Origin: Fasciola hepatica
Taxonomy: Eukaryota; Platyhelminthes; Trematoda; Plagiorchiida; Fasciolidae
Direction: 5' to 3'
DNA length: 64,000 bases
NCBI GenBank assembly: GCA_948099385.1
Contig: CANUEZ040000107.1
Span: 434,001 to 498,000 of the forward strand
Every line of letters starts with the position of its first letter. The stretch's first letter is position 1. Position numbers and translations under genes: made by a program. This document shows, piece after piece, positions 22,328 to 35,205 of the stretch. The notes beneath the pieces are model-generated. The model had not been told where the DNA came from. It ran no database searches and saw only the letters and a program-made list of their open reading frames with translations.

Positions 22328-24200
22328 ATGTGAGATGAGTTCAATTCTGTCCGCTGGGGGGGACCATTGACTTTTTTTGCTGTGGAAATGGCAACTAGAT
22401 GGCTATTGCGGAAATTCTGGAGGGGTTTTATGGAGTGATTCAAGAAAAACCCCTTTGGGCCCCGTGAGGTCGAGCTGCTGATTGAGAGCTGTAGGACGTG
22501 TACGCGAAGGTTAATCTGGAGGATGGTAATGGATGACGGATTTTTATGCCTCATGAGATGCACTTTATGAGGTGTGTGGGAAGAAAGGTAAAAAAATTTT
22601 AAAGTCTCTTTGCCTTGGTTGTTCACGATGTTCTGCCAACAATCCGGAATTAGGTGGAATATAAAATGTGATAAGAAAAGAGTCAGTGGTATATCCCGGA
22701 AAAATTTCGAGTATCTACTCGGGGGGGGGGGGTAAAGTAGTGAAACGTTTGAAAAGTCCGTCTGTTCCACTAATTTTCACAGGAATACGATTCAAGATGG
22801 CAGTAAATTGGTAAATTTAAATAGTGGAAATGAAAATATCGTTGCAGCTTATTGAGCGGCGAGATACTTCAAGAATGCCTCTGGTAGTCGGCTTTTAAGC
22901 GAATCCAAGCGGTTAAACGACCTCTAAAATTCGAATGAATAGCGGGAGTACAGAAGAGTTCCAGCTGTGTTTAGTTGGTTGTCGGTGTAAAGTTCATGGA
23001 AAACCTAGACCAATTTGGTGAGCACTATCTTCCGTGATGTAAACCTTGATGACGCGGACTACTCCTTGCATTACAAGGAATCCATCTATCGTCCTAAAGC
23101 TGATGAATGATCAAGGGAACGGATCACCAGTGTCATTCTAGTCCAAGGGAAGGGCACTTTACTAATAGGAGATTGGATCGCTAACTTCTCTTAAAAATCG
23201 GAACAACCGCCGAGCAAAGTCTTCATAATGAGTGCCGCGAGTCCGCGGACATTCTCTTTCGCGGTGATGAGTCACAAGTGTGAAGTCACTTGAGGTTATG
23301 GAAGAAAAATGGGATAATGTTTAGTCTTCGCAGCCAAGGAGGATCTAGATATAAAGGACTGCAGCATAGCTTGTAAGTCACTGTTGTAGAATAACCCATT
23401 AATTGCTTTGTGAATGATCATTTTTTATTTTCAATGGATTTTTGGTCACATTGTGGCATGTTTGAATAAGCTATTTATCCATACCGCGAAAGTAGTCCAA
23501 CATAAGTCTTATAGACATTTAGTTTAGCTTTTCGTAATAAAATGCTCTACTAAGTAGTTTAAACAGAATTAGGGCCTTCGGAATTCGAATGGCTTTGTGT
23601 TCCGAAGAGTTAAACGAGAAAGAAATCGAAGACCCCAAATCCCACACTGTTGAATTGTCTGCAATCATTTGAACCTTTTTGTTAATCAGCCCTGGCGAGA
23701 CTCAGAGCTTATAGGTCAAAACTTTACTCTTTCTGCAAAATCTTCACTACTCAAGCAGTCAACCAAGCGCCTAGTGAGGTGAGATCCTTCAATATATATT
23801 TAATATGGTTGTGCGCACAGTACCGGGATCGAAGGCATATATTTTCTGGTCCCCAGCTAACAGAAAGGGTGTTCTGTGACGGATTACGTTGCACTTATTA
23901 TTCACATATATTAGAAGTGTTGGCTCTAAAGGGCTACCTTGGACGGCTCCGCTAATTATCTTTTTTGGAAATGACACTATGCAATAACATCTACCACCTG
24001 ATGGCCTGAAAACAAAAAAAGGAAACAATCAGGAATAGAAGGGGTCAGCAATGCCACGGTTTTTTACTTCGGCTAAAAGTCGAGAACAGGAAACCCGGCC
24101 AAAAGCTTGAGCTATAGGAGGCAATAGTTATGATCATCATTTGGCTCTCATTGACAGATATCGTTTGAAGATAGAGACACCGTTCATCCTCATCCACAAC
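22328..24200 (-). mobile_element. Older family-I LINE fragment
   Basis: On the - strand, about 24130-23790 encodes an RT core related to the family-I copy: AFGRVSCSRLL, IADPFYS, IISGAVQGSPLEPTLLIYVN and LLAGDQ where FADD is expected. It is strongly decayed and more diverged than the arm copy. 22328-23790 is next to the palindrome edge and contains a 150-residue open frame (22318-22770, -) with no recognisable domain, and a run of about ten G at 22721. Confidence 0.55.
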
Positions 24201-25440
24201 TACCGAGAAAGTCAGTTTTAATGGTCTTGCTACACAGCGAAGTGCATTCCTTGTGAAACTAAGCTTTGTGCAGTCACCATGTCAACTCCCTCAGCATTCT
24301 TTTCCTTTGTTCTACTTATCCTTCGCATATTTTCAACCGCTTCTAGGATAATGAAAGCTGACGCCTCAAGCATCGCTGAATTCTAAGGGATACTGAATGT
24401 GTACGAGGATGACTCCCCACTGATACCAACGGTCTCTGTTGCCGAAACTCCGATGCACAATCTGGCCAGAGAATCATGGAAACGCCTGAAACCTCTGAAA
24501 AACGGAACAAACCACTCCGTGACGAAAGTCCAACAGTTCCCGGATAAACTAAAGTGCATCAAAATGAAAAGAATGAGGCCATGCTTTAATTCGTCATCAT
24601 AGGATCCTTCATTTCAATCGACATGAGCGAAGCCAAGAGCATATCGAAAGAGCTCCATCAGCAACACCACCAGGATAAAACGGTAGAAGCACAAACAATT
24701 CATGAACTCTATGATTTTCAACGTTGGTGTTGTTTGTGGCTCAGGTTTGTGGTTTTCAGGCATCGGTGATTGCTGAATTTAGCGTTTAGTTCACGACCTT
24801 TCCATTACTAATCAAAGCGGAGTCACCAGGGCACCGAAGGTGTCATCATACAAGAAGAACATCGGCGGGGTTCGAAAAAGACATTGGTGGGCCGTATTTA
24901 TAGGATTATACCTGAGGAAATAGTTCGTGGGCTTTACTTCGTTCAGCCTTTCCGAGATCTTTGGGACAACTAGGTGTGACTTGCAAGCCTATAGCCCACT
25001 GTGTCTTGTTTTGATCCTTTTCTGCAAATTGGAATAATAACTGAGGTTCTTCATTGGCTGAGGTACAAGCTATATTGCATAGGTAAGTTAAACGTGTTTG
25101 AAAGTAAAACTGGACTATCGGGTCTGTTCTGCCCCAAAATGGCCGCAGGTAACTCATCTGGCCCAAAATCTCAGGACAGCCTTATGCGTGATGATAGAAG
25201 TAATATATCACTTGGGTAGAAGGGAACTATGTAGATCTTCCAAGGAATGGAAATTATGGGGCGGAACAACTGGGGGAGGATCACTTGTTTACACGAATAC
25301 ATTCTCAAACGAGTGAGGAACTGAAAACTATCTGACCACATCACGAGGTTTCACCGGGCCATTTCCTCTCGTTTTTACGTTTTCTCTCGATACACGATAA
25401 CTGAGGACAGCCATCCTCATAGCTGTAGATACATCAATGT
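24201..25440. other. Unassigned region
   Basis: No recognisable gene or element. Short frames such as 24399-24602 (+) and 24906-25166 (-) have no known motif. Confidence 0.4.
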
Positions 25441-25975
25441 GGAAGCTTTCCCATTATCTTCCGCACTTAGGTATATAGTTATGAATCCTGAAAATTTCAG
25501 TGTCACATCCACGGACTCGTATTTCTATTCCCCACAATGTGCGTTCAAATACCTCAGGCTTTCTTTCTTGTGGTGTGATAATATCTTTTGCAGTTGGATC
25601 AACGACTTCCTTAGAATTCTCTGACTGCCTCATATAGTGACCGCGAGGAATCATCCTCCGACTTTCGTTTCCTCCATCCTTGTATATAATGCCTCAACCG
25701 CTTCTCACAATACCACATTTCTCGAATTGTTCGCAGCGGTCGCGTTCTTGCTGTTTTTCTTATCTGAATTGGAAACTGGCTCATACTCACCGCATAGACC
25801 TATATCGTTTTACTTCATCAAAACTCCGTTCAATTGTACCGCACAGGTACTAATAGCTGTGACTCATTCATTGATGATATGTGAATATTTTGTCTTGTTT
25901 AACAACTTTGCGCAGTCTGATCGTGTACACACACGCGCACCCTGACCAAAACCAAGAAATATACATATTATTAAT
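25440..25975 (+). mobile_element. LINE 3' tail fragment (tail type X)
   Basis: The last 100 bases (tgaatattttgtctt ... gtgtacacacacgcgcac ... ccaagaaatatacat, then TTA repeats) match 49911-50014 and the tail of the family-I LINE near 6840-6890. Upstream sequence (25640-25880) resembles 49700-49900 loosely, as expected for 3' untranslated regions of related LINE copies. No coding sequence is left. Confidence 0.6.
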
Positions 25976-26100
25976 AATATGAGGATGCGTCTTCTGTTAT
26001 ATCGCTTTTCACCAATGGTTCTGGAACCCCAGCTCTATTCTCTTCAGCTAGCTCAGCTTCTACCATCGGTCACTATGTTTTCTTCTGCTGCTGCCCTAAT
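25975..26100 (+). repeat. Inverted repeat, left member
   Basis: Starts aggatgcgtcttctg and includes cttcagctagctcag. It matches the reverse complement of 26468-26592 at roughly 75-80% by eye, with a 367-base gap. It lies directly after a LINE tail. Confidence 0.7.
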
Positions 26101-26467
26101 TTTTCATCGGTAGCACCAAACGCGTAGCGACTAACATGGCGCTTATTCATATATTACGCACGTGAATTGCTCTATCAACTTTCGGAGCGCTTGTCCGGAG
26201 ACTGACATACCAATTTATGTATAAGCTCAGCAAATGGTCCGGAAAACATCGTGCAATTTAATACTATTGACGTCTATGTTCAAATTTGTGTCGGGAAAGC
26301 TATGTTTTCAAACATTTGAGGGCCTGCACGGACAGTCTCGTTGCTTATTTAGAGTTGAAGACTCCGACCCAAGATGAACCATTTCTAGTCAAGCGTACCA
26401 TCGTACGACTAAGGTATGTACTTGGCGCTTCCGATCACAAATTATAAGAGAATCGGGCTTGGGGCTT

Positions 26468-26592
26468 AAGGAAGCGGGCGTTGAAAACATCGTGGTCGAT
26501 CGACAAAACTGAGCTAGCTGAAGAGACTTGAGCCGGGGTTTCAGAACCGCTTGTGAGAGATGTGATAATAGAAGGCGCATCCTAATAATGTA
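26468..26592 (-). repeat. Inverted repeat, right member
   Basis: Reverse complement of 25975-26100 (shares aggatgcg, cttcagctagctcag and atgttttc). The pair could be the ends of a small foldback element or two copies of one dispersed repeat in opposite orientation. No target duplication was identified. Confidence 0.7.
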
Positions 26593-26609
26593 AACAAAAA
26601 GCATATTTC

Positions 26610-27300
26610 CCTCTTTGGCCGGAAATGCATGGAATTTGACAAAGCACCTTAAAGGTCACTGCTTTTTTCAGTGCAAACTTGAAAATCAGGTTGTCCAGTT
26701 TTTTGGCTTTTTCCATCATTCACGCTCCGTTTCGCGCCATTTGTAGCAGTAATTTTCATCCGCATTGGAGCGTTGTATCTTCTGAGCTGTTAGCTGCGCC
26801 ACCTCACCGTGAGTTTATAATTGGCCCCTGCGAAATATCAACACGAGCGTTTTCCAGGTATCTTCTGTTCAAATTCACCTCAACTCACCCTTTGCGACGC
26901 TGTCTCTGAAGCACATACCGATTCTCTGCTGGATCACATAATTTAGGTATCCACCCGTTCCTCGCTGTGGGTTGTTAGCTTGTCGGTCTTACAGGTTTTT
27001 TAGTGCTTGGTTTGGCTTTTCTATGTTAGAGCTCAGTTCAAATACTCCGAAAAATCCAACAGCTTTTTTCTGACACCCAAAACTTCACGAGACTTCTGCT
27101 GATGCTATCATTGATATTTCGGCCAACTTTGAAATCCGAGCCCACCAGACCTCAGTTGCACTCCTCACACACAGTTGTACATAAAGCACGTCAACCTCGA
27201 TCGATCCGAGCAGTTGTGTTTATTGACTGAGTGACTCAGTGATCTGTCTACTTTCTTTTCTTTCTGAAGCGTAGCGGCCCGACAAAACCTATGCACAGGT
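26610..27300. other. Unassigned region
   Basis: No recognisable gene. A weak internal similarity between about 26720-26760 and 26850-26890 is noted but not supported as a repeat. Confidence 0.4.
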
Positions 27301-27358
27301 CAGATATAGTCAACATGCCGTCTACAAATACGGTTGCTCCTGTTTTAGACTCAGAAGA

Positions 27359-28100
27359 ATGTCTCATTCTGTTTTTGAACATTATTGTCCGCCCGATCCA
27401 AAACGGACCATTCGGGCCTCCAGAGTGAAACGAAACACGAAAGCCGACATGACGCCAGCTGTCAATACATGTTCTGTATCAATGGTCGATATATACGGAG
27501 GGGCTAAAAATAAAGTCGGTGATTTGGAACGGAAGATGGGCGACTTATATAATGAATGGCAATGGAGTGAATGTGCTTTGTCAAATATTTTCCCACTGAC
27601 AATCATTGCTGAACCAATGAAGCTAGCTGACACCAAAGTCTTATCCAAAGCCGGTCGTTATATCAATGCAGTCGCCTCGGAAACTCACAGGAAGATAAAG
27701 AACTGTAACAATGCTATATCGCTGAACATCCCGGGAAGACTACCAACACAGCCTGTTAAAGTCGCATAGCTGAACGCAGGCAACATGGCTCATCACATGT
27801 GCCATTGGGCCAGACTGAGAAAACCGCCACCATGATACCACTGCCCTCTGCTGTTTCAGTGTTCCAACCGATTCACGGCCGCTGAGTCCATCAGCAACTG
27901 TCAAAGGATTGCTGCTGCCACGTCATTTATAAAAATCAAAATACACACCGATACGTCTCCTCTGCAAAGAGAAATGTTTTGCATGCAAAAAGCAAACCAG
28001 TGCCCTCCACTGGCCCCGATCCAGCAGGACCAGTAGATGCATCACCACCTACTCCCATGAACAGGAGTTCAGCCAGAGCATCTACTACCCCTATAGCCCC
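27359..28100 (+). pseudogene. CR1-like ORF1 (nucleic-acid chaperone) relic
   Basis: The first 136 residues are open. VGDLERKMGDLY looks like the end of a coiled coil, and NAISLNIPGRLPTQ resembles the start of the RRM-like domain of LINE ORF1 proteins. After the stop near 27769 the same product can be followed in pieces (MAHHMCH, TATMIPLPLL, SFIKIKIHTDTS) to about 27960. In LINEs ORF1 binds element RNA. A Pro/Thr/Ser-rich stretch follows to 28480. Confidence 0.5.
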
Positions 28101-28869
28101 TTTAGCGCCACTGGGGCCTTCATAAGTCTAGTCCCCAGAATCCCGCGCAAGTTTCGTGCAATTTGCCTCAGGATGCGGCACAGTCTTCTTCCAACAAACT
28201 GGAAAGGCCATCACAAAAGAATCCCGTAAAACCCATCAGGCACAGGTTAACTGTGGCGAAAACCCAAGACAGCAAGTCTGCAGTGAAAAATGCATCCGCG
28301 GTACCATCGGTGCACATGACGCCGACAGCGACCTTAGACTTAGACATATCTCCGTATGTGTCACTGACCCAAACATCAAAATAAAGACGGCACCTCGCCT
28401 CCCCACCTACGTTAGTCGCAACAAAGTTTATGCTCAGAGGCTCACGCTCAAGGCCACGGTGAAGGTCTGATTTGCGAGAAATATTCAGTGCAACAACACA
28501 AAAATCCGAATTACGGTGAGAATAGTTCACACAGTTGAAACACTCATTCGCGGTATGGATGCTGATCAATGAGACTAAGTTTCTTGAACTTACTTGCAAA
28601 ACGTAATCCGGGAACTCATAATCAGGCAGCCTGGAAGGCACCGGCTGATATTACTCCATCAGCTGGGAGCCATTAGCCGGAAGGTGCGCTCGTTTTGACT
28701 AACTCGTTGCTAAGTTTGAGTAACTAGGATACTGGGCAGTGGCGAAGGAGTTGAAGTGTGCTACTTTTATTTCCCAAGGCATTTGCCTGTGTAAATAACA
28801 AACCATTGGCAGGTACTTTCGAGTCTGTTGGAGGAGAGGGTGATCGTCAGAGAACCCACCGAAAGGCGA

Positions 28870-29264
28870 TTTCAGGTAAGGAAAAATACAGATTCTTCCA
28901 TCAGGATGAGATTGCAAAGCAATGTGCCGCAGGATCTGTCTTCAGCCCCTTGCTCTTCCTCTTGTTCTTTATTCACCTGGAAAATAAACCGGAGGGTAAC
29001 TGCCACAAACTTGCGGATAATATAAAACTGCTTGGAAGAGTTGCGGACCGCATTGTGCAGAGAGATCTGGATAGTCTGAATGCGGGGTCAGTGGCATCAG
29101 ATTTTCCCATCAAAGTAAACGAGTGCCATCGCCTCACCGATGAGGCAGAATCACGGCCCAGTCGCTATGTAGGTCCGCCAGGATACCAGGCGGCGGTTGC
29201 TCAAATAGTGGAGGTTAGGGATCTAGGAACGGCTAAAGAAGCGAACTTCCGACCAGTTATGTAG
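28870..29264 (+). pseudogene. CR1-like RT fragment
   Basis: Part of a 168-residue open frame starting at 28758. Motifs: AGSVFSPLLFLLFFIH (QGSVLSPLLFLLFIND in intact copies), LADNIKLLGRV in place of FADDIKL, then DLDSLNAGSVASDFPIKVNECH, which fits the RT thumb. The catalytic Asp pair reads DN, so it is inactive. Confidence 0.75.
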
Positions 29265-30429
29265 TGTGAGACCTCCGCGAGGACGCCCACCGTTAGCCTT
29301 ACCAACTGAAGTGCTCGGCTCGATCTTGGAGATCAGAAATCATGCTACCAATATGTGGGGCCATTGTAAGGCCATTGGCGGAACACTATATCCAGCCCTG
29401 GAGTCCGTTCCGGCAAACAGTAAAATATCCTTAAGCGGACACGGTGGCGATTCACCAGGTGGTTTGAATGCCGCCGGGGACCACTCTGTGAGCCGAGGCA
29501 TGGCAAGTAAAACCCAATCCCTTTGGAAGGAAGAAGGTGAGGAGGTGAATTATTGGAAGTTTTCAAAACGGTTTGAGGGGCGCACAAGCCAGAATTCAGG
29601 GGCTTGACAGACTGCAAAGGCACAGGCTTTAGCTCAAGGAAGATTGTGTGGTGTCAAAGAGCAGTGTTTTATTAAAGGGGAGGATTTTTAGGGCAACCTC
29701 TGTGAATGCCTTCCAGAGTCGATGAGATACGTCTTGAGATGGATTGTTTGGAGAAAGTAGCAGTTAGAACCCTCCCTTTTACCCTTCTGTCTCTCTATTT
29801 TTGTCGGTCTCCGGCCTTCACTTCAAGAGGTGATTGGTCAGGCAAAGTTGATGAATAAAAGCTTGATCCTAGAGTCAAATCGGAATGGAGCACTAAGACA
29901 CGTCTAATGAAACATTTCGTGTATCTGCCCTTCTCAGACGCAACTACTGAGGAACGATGACTCTATACAATGCCGGAGCATCTGAAGATCCAAGAGGTAT
30001 TTAAAACAAGAAACTGGAGGATCCGGCAGACTGCTGTCAAGCCCTGAAGGGAGCACTGAACCGGACCGAACTGAAATGAGCCTCCCTCATGCACTTAGGC
30101 CGGGGTCATTTCCTTTTCCGTTTCTCGTGCCACTCGATTGAAAGAGGCTTGGCTTTTCTGCTTGTCGCGGTAACAGGAGGTACAAGAAGCTCACAAGTCA
30201 AGAAATTGGTCAATTTGGCTAACCATCTCACACGTCCTGTGAATCGAAGCGAACTGAGCTTTGGATTTTTTCTGGATGAAAACGCAGTGGGTTCGCGGGA
30301 ATCCAATAAAAGCTCGTGGGGTGAAGAAGGAGCTATCGGGCATAAATCGAGCTCTTTTCTGCTCGGTCCCAGATAGAGGCAAGGGAGGGCATAATGTGTG
30401 GCTACGAAGAGAACACTCAATGTTCCAAG

Positions 30430-30540
30430 CAGACGGAAACTGATTTATTTAAGTGATACACTATTGGAACGGGCTGCCGGGAGAAGTCATAAATAACATA
30501 ACAGTCGTTGTTGTTGATGCTGGGTAACAGCCTACCCCTC
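30430..30540 (+). pseudogene. CR1-like ORF2 C-terminal fragment
   Basis: HYWNGLPGEVINNITVVVVDA at the end of a decayed frame matches the closing motif of CR1 ORF2 (WN-LP-EVV-A-SV-FK). The preceding 30370-30430 bases give degraded C-terminal sequence. Confidence 0.55.
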
Positions 30541-31331
30541 TTCATCTTTGTTAGCGTTGGGGTAGGATACCATTTCGACCCTTCCTTGCTGGGGCTGATA
30601 CCGCGTGAATTCCGCTCTTCAGAAGAGGAAAGCATCACTCGGTGTAGCCAGTTATGGAAACGCGCTGACGACACAACCAAACAAGGTCTTGTGCAAACTG
30701 AACTGATCCGAACGGAAACGGCGCTGACAAGCAATACAAATGCAATTATAAAAGGGCCCGGCGAATTTCTTTGCAGAGAGACACGAAAAAGTAGTCATCA
30801 TTCACGACAGCCAGTTACCAACCTGCTAACACAAGTTGAGGTACAGCAGTCTGTCTTATTTAAAAGGGCACTATGCTAAAGGAAAAGAAAAACAAATGCC
30901 GACTGGTAAGAGCCGGGGAGGTCTACCCTGGTGTAGATCAGGAACTCCAAATATCAAGATGCATTCCTCATTACGACAAACAGAACCAGTAAGGATTACA
31001 AGAAATGTATTAGAATAAAACCGGAGAGCTCAGCATCCTGGAAGGTCACATCGGGCTCCAAAGAGACAGAAATGTCTACATCAACCCAAGTGATGAAAGG
31101 GATACGGTCATTCTACTCAGCATCTCCCATATAGTGCCTCATGATGATAGTTACACCTGGGACTGATTCCACAAAGTGATCAGGTGTTGGAAAATTCCCC
31201 ACGGAAAGCGGCGTTGAGTGAAACTATTTGTGAATCGCAAGTCAAAGGCCCGGGAGAAGCAAAAAACATAAGGGGCACTAGGACTTTGAGCTCGAGAGCG
31301 AAAAAAAGCATTCCTGCCTAGGGAGAATAAG
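30541..31331. other. Unassigned region between LINE and LTR
   Basis: No gene recognised. Open frames at 30508-30879 and 30836-31018 (+) show no domain. Confidence 0.4.
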
Positions 31332-31690
31332 TGTGAAGAAGGAGTACTGAAAATCCCTCAAAATGTTTCCCGTTCTTTTGAGTTTGACTTAATTTGACAT
31401 TACTTTGAGAAGCTCGCTCACATACCACATTTTTTCACGGTTGTTTATCCATGTAAGAAATTTGAGTTTGGCTTTGAACCGTTTCTGACTGTCGTGTTCG
31501 TGTCACAGGGCTTCGAACCTGTGGGTTTTGCTGTTCAGTCTGCTTGGCCGCATACTTGAGGTTTGTATATATTTGAGCACCATGTGAATTTCAATTGAAC
31601 ACTGTAGAAACTACGAATTAATCATCTTCTGGCTTTGAGATTCGTTTTGAAGTGGCTACGCGTTGCTCGATTTGCTAGAATCGACTTACA
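31332..31690 (+). repeat. BEL/Pao LTR, probable 5' LTR of copy 2
   Basis: 359 bases starting TGTGAAG and ending GACTTACA. It aligns along its length with the reverse complement of 57588-57946 (shared ggctttgaacc, gactgtcgtg, ggccgcatacttgaggtttgtatatattt) and its end (ggctacgcgttgctcgattt) matches the other LTR copies. Ten bases after it, tgggatcggggaag could serve as a tRNA primer site; a similar string follows the LTR at 48401. Gag of BEL copy 2 begins about 1.6-1.9 kb downstream, as in copy 1. Confidence 0.7.
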
Positions 31691-33097
31691 GTACGTGAGT
31701 GGGATCGGGGAAGAAAACTCATTCGGAATGCCCAGACGAGGAAACAGAGACTCTAAGAGACAACGGAAATTAACGTTTATACTTCAGAAATGCTGCAAAT
31801 ATGGAACTATCTCCCCCAGTTATCTCCTAATTTCCATTGTATTCGTCTCCATCGTCGCCATCTTAACCCACCGCTTCTTACGCTCGGCAAAGTCTACGTC
31901 CCCAAGCACACAATTATCGTAGGGTTGAAAGACCGTTTCCGTACTCAGCCTACCGTTCATGATCCATTTCCCCGAGGATTCGTGTCAAACCACCCGCTCG
32001 TCCCATTCACAAGCTTAACCAATCCTCAAGATAAAACTCGCCCTTTTTTATCACAGTCACCTACATATTTGCAGAAGGTCACATTTGATGTTGCCATACA
32101 CTTCCGTCCCACAATGACCAAACAGTATACTTCACCGAGGAATATTTGTCATCAGAACACCCCAACAGTCGGTGATATTGTGATAGTTTGCTCTCTCTAT
32201 CAGTCCTTCTGTTCGCCCACATGGCTGAAGCATTGAAATATTCTCACCTTGCAAAGATTCATGCCATCCTCATATATTCATATCTGAGAGACATCTGTAT
32301 CGCAGCACTTTGATCTTTCGCCACCACATGATCCACCTTTTACAAAGAATATCAACAGATAGTATTTCACTGTCAACTACTTCACCGCCCAACTTCGCAG
32401 ACGTATTCATCGGTTGTTGGTGCTTATTCATGTCCGGCATTCTATCTTGGTAAATCCTCTCAGACAATTTTGATCCTTGCATCTCTCTGGTCTTGGTGTT
32501 CAGCCCTTAGATAGCAATAATCATACGTAAATACTTACTTGTCATTTAAATACTCATCTTTGCAAGCCGTGTATCAGCGGTTATCATGGCTACGCATCAA
32601 AAATTGATTTGTCGCCCAGTTCCCATTTCCATTTTGGTGCATAACATTCCATCTTTCTGAAAGTAAATAATGTGCGCAACGATTACATAATTACATCCGG
32701 CCACTTCTTCCATCATCACCTAAGCAATCTCTCTCTACAAATGAGTCCTTCACTGGGTATTTAACTGACCTAACTGATCTTTGGTCACTGAACGTTACAA
32801 AGTAATCTTCAAAAGATTTTGTTTGCTTTTCTTCCGCAAAGTCACTCTTTTCATTGTCTGATTTCCAATCCAAAGCCGTGCCATATTCCGCGAAGCGCTG
32901 AAGCTTGTTCATGTCTCCCTTGGAAACTTCCATTTCCTCTAGGTGAACAAAACGTTCGACAATTCTGTTTGGTTCTATTGTTCCACAGTCCCTCTTTTTG
33001 TAGTATTTGGGTGAGAGTCTACTACCTTCGACCAGCTCCACCTTGACTTGGCCGGGTTGGCCACTGGACCCCGAGTTCAAATTTGCCGGGCTTTGCT

Positions 33098-33245
33098 TTA
33101 AAGAGTAACTTAAGTAATTTCTCCTGTACAATATCGATTGCACATATCTGAATCATCCTCTTGGAATTCGGACTTTACGTCCAATTGTACCGTTTGATCT
33201 TTCGTTACAGCATGCCCCGGGGTTATTTAAAATAAACCGTTATCA
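33098..33245 (+). repeat. Retroelement tail (tail type Y)
   Basis: Near-identical to the reverse complement of 13795-13949: ttaaagagtaactt, ggaattcggactttacgtcc, gtaccgtttgatct, ggggttatttaaaataaacc. It ends in an irregular A/T tail. Upstream 32640-33097 may belong to the same element but has no second copy here to prove it. Confidence 0.75.
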
Positions 33246-33257
33246 ATATCACTAACT

Positions 33258-34360
33258 TTGAAAGTCCCTGGAAATGGTTTCAGTGTTACTGATTCTCTGC
33301 ATGATGCTAAGTCTACTAGTTCTGCCAGCGCCAGCTTATGTGTATCTGATAGCGATGAAGTTGAAGATGCTGATGTCTATAGAACTAGAGTGATGATATT
33401 AATGAATCAGCTGCAGTTATCTGAAAAGAAAACGAAGCCTCTCAAACGGGGAACTTGCCTCAGCGAGCCAGAAATGGTCCACGCAGTTTACTATACAATA
33501 TCGAAACGGAGACGTAATCGACGAACGTTAACCCTTGAGGCCGTCTGAAACTGCCGGGGGTTTAGCATTCGACCTGCCGAGAGTGGAGCCAGCCCATTTC
33601 GACGGGCACCCCGAGCAATACCGTTTATTCATGAGGCAATAGGAAAATTTCGTTAAGTGCAAATTTACAGATCCTGGGCAAAGGTTTTTGTACTGGATGC
33701 AGTACTATCGTGGGAGGACCAAAACTGCCATTTAAGGCTGTGCGATGCTGGATCCACTAGTGTGGTACATCGGGGCGCGCGGAATCCTCAAACAATTGTT
33801 TGAACAATCATTCAAGGTGGCTGAAAGCTTGAATGATGGTGTCCTATCGGATGCAAAAAGAACTGAGGGCAGTGCTGAATTACTATGAAATTTGGTGATA
33901 TATTAGCCGAATTGCAGAATAGCACTGGAGCATCTAGAATACCAGTCTGATTTGAATGCGTTGCAAACACAGGAATGCGTTATCAGATGTCTACCTGTTG
34001 ATTCGCAGATTGAATGGGCAGAGAAAGCTGGAAAAACAGATAGGCTTGGGCGAGAATCTGCGTTCGACCATTTGACGTAGTTCATAGGTCGTCACCCTTA
34101 CATGGGCAAATGCCGATTTGGACAAATCGTACGCGAGAATTACAGGCTGGCGCGAGCGGAAACAACTTCGGCTCAAATTGTAGGGAACGACTGTAACCGA
34201 ATGCAGTCTTTGTCTACAGTGCATACGATAATTAGAGAGCCCGAGAGGGCAACTGAATGCAAGCCATGCAACTCATTGCATCCCTCACCGGATTGTCCGA
34301 TCTTTCATGGGATGAGTATACCCGATCGTGGGTTCGCAGCGGAAAGGATCCGTTCATGAT
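33258..34360 (+). pseudogene. BEL/Pao gag, copy 2
   Basis: Starts with a 96-residue Ser/Asp-rich frame (33258-33548), then in another frame LPRVEPAHFDGHPEQYRLFM and FTDPGQRFLYW, matching the gag (DUF1759-like) of copy 1 (LPRVKLIVFD, ITDPGQRLPYL). Further pieces follow to a zinc-knuckle-like CKPCNSLHPSPDC (C-x2-C-x4-H-x4-C) near 34262-34300. Gag forms the particle that packages element RNA. Several stops interrupt it. Confidence 0.75.
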
Positions 34361-34399
34361 TTATGTTTTACCAACTCTCATCGAATCCTTTGATGCCGC

Positions 34400-34900
34400 C
34401 TTAGAGTGAAATATAGCCGGGACGAATGCTTGGGTAGCCATCGCCCGGCACTAAGCCCTCAGAACAACAGGCCTACTCTGCCAGATAAACCCAGCGTAGC
34501 CTGTCCAACAGGACATGATGGTTTCAAACCGGAAAGACTAGGCATCGCACCTGTAGGCATCGCCATACCCGAATGGTTGGGGAGGGTCATAGCATTTCTT
34601 TACACGGTGTCGGATACTTCGCTGATTGCCCGCGAACTTAAGGAAGTTGTGAACTAGTCGGCCGGCCTACCTCTCTCAGGATCAGCACGATTGCAGTGGG
34701 TCACTTCAAAAACTAGATGAAGCTGGCTCTGCACTTGTACCCCCTAACTGATAGTGAGACAGTAGACATTCCAGAATCCTTTGCAATGGACAGCCTGTCA
34801 ACGAGACCAGTCGACTCCTTTGGACCAGTCGCTAAGGGGTGGTCTCATTTCAAGGACATAGTGTTCCAAGAAGTGTCTAGCCCCACGTTTACATACTAAC
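34400..34900 (+). pseudogene. BEL/Pao protease-region relic, copy 2
   Basis: Two open pieces: 34406-34657 and 34717-34899. The second contains ESFAMDSLSTRPVDSF and HFKDIVFQEV, equivalent to the LADLPMRAPRSVNAIF ... LTVVDW part of the aspartic-protease (DUF1758-like) region of copy 1. The catalytic DSGSD motif is not recognisable. Confidence 0.55.
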
Positions 34901-35205
34901 TGGAAGCAATGTGCCAGAAGCTCAGTGGGGACTTTAACAGGGCATGAGCAATCAAAAAGTACCATTCGCTACCCGAACGATACTTCTCGTACCCCTGACG
35001 AACGAAGTTCAAGGATCAACATCAGTAAACAGCTTATCGATTGCTGAGGGAAGTGTCCATGTAGGGCATAACAAAACTTTCTACTTTGAATTCAATAGCC
35101 TATCTCAGGAAAGTGAAGTTCACTCTAAAAGTGATCAGTTGGCGGTTTCAGGGGTGAATTCAAAGACAAGAATGTCACTGTGAGCAACTTGGAGTTGCTG
35201 TACCA

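Larger units (their letters stand above)
27300..30540 (+). mobile_element. CR1-like LINE, decayed, internally deleted
   Basis: Contains an ORF1 relic (27359-28480), a short RT piece (about 28900-29264) and a C-terminal piece (about 30440-30530, HYWNGLPGEV, the WN-LP-EVV motif near the end of CR1 ORF2). Endonuclease and the first half of RT are missing, so a large internal deletion or two separate copies are possible. Frames are broken throughout. Confidence 0.65.

Noticed and set aside
32691..33143. 150-codon open frame on the - strand
   Set aside because: It covers the antisense of the tail-Y repeat and BEL leader, with no recognisable domain or splice context.
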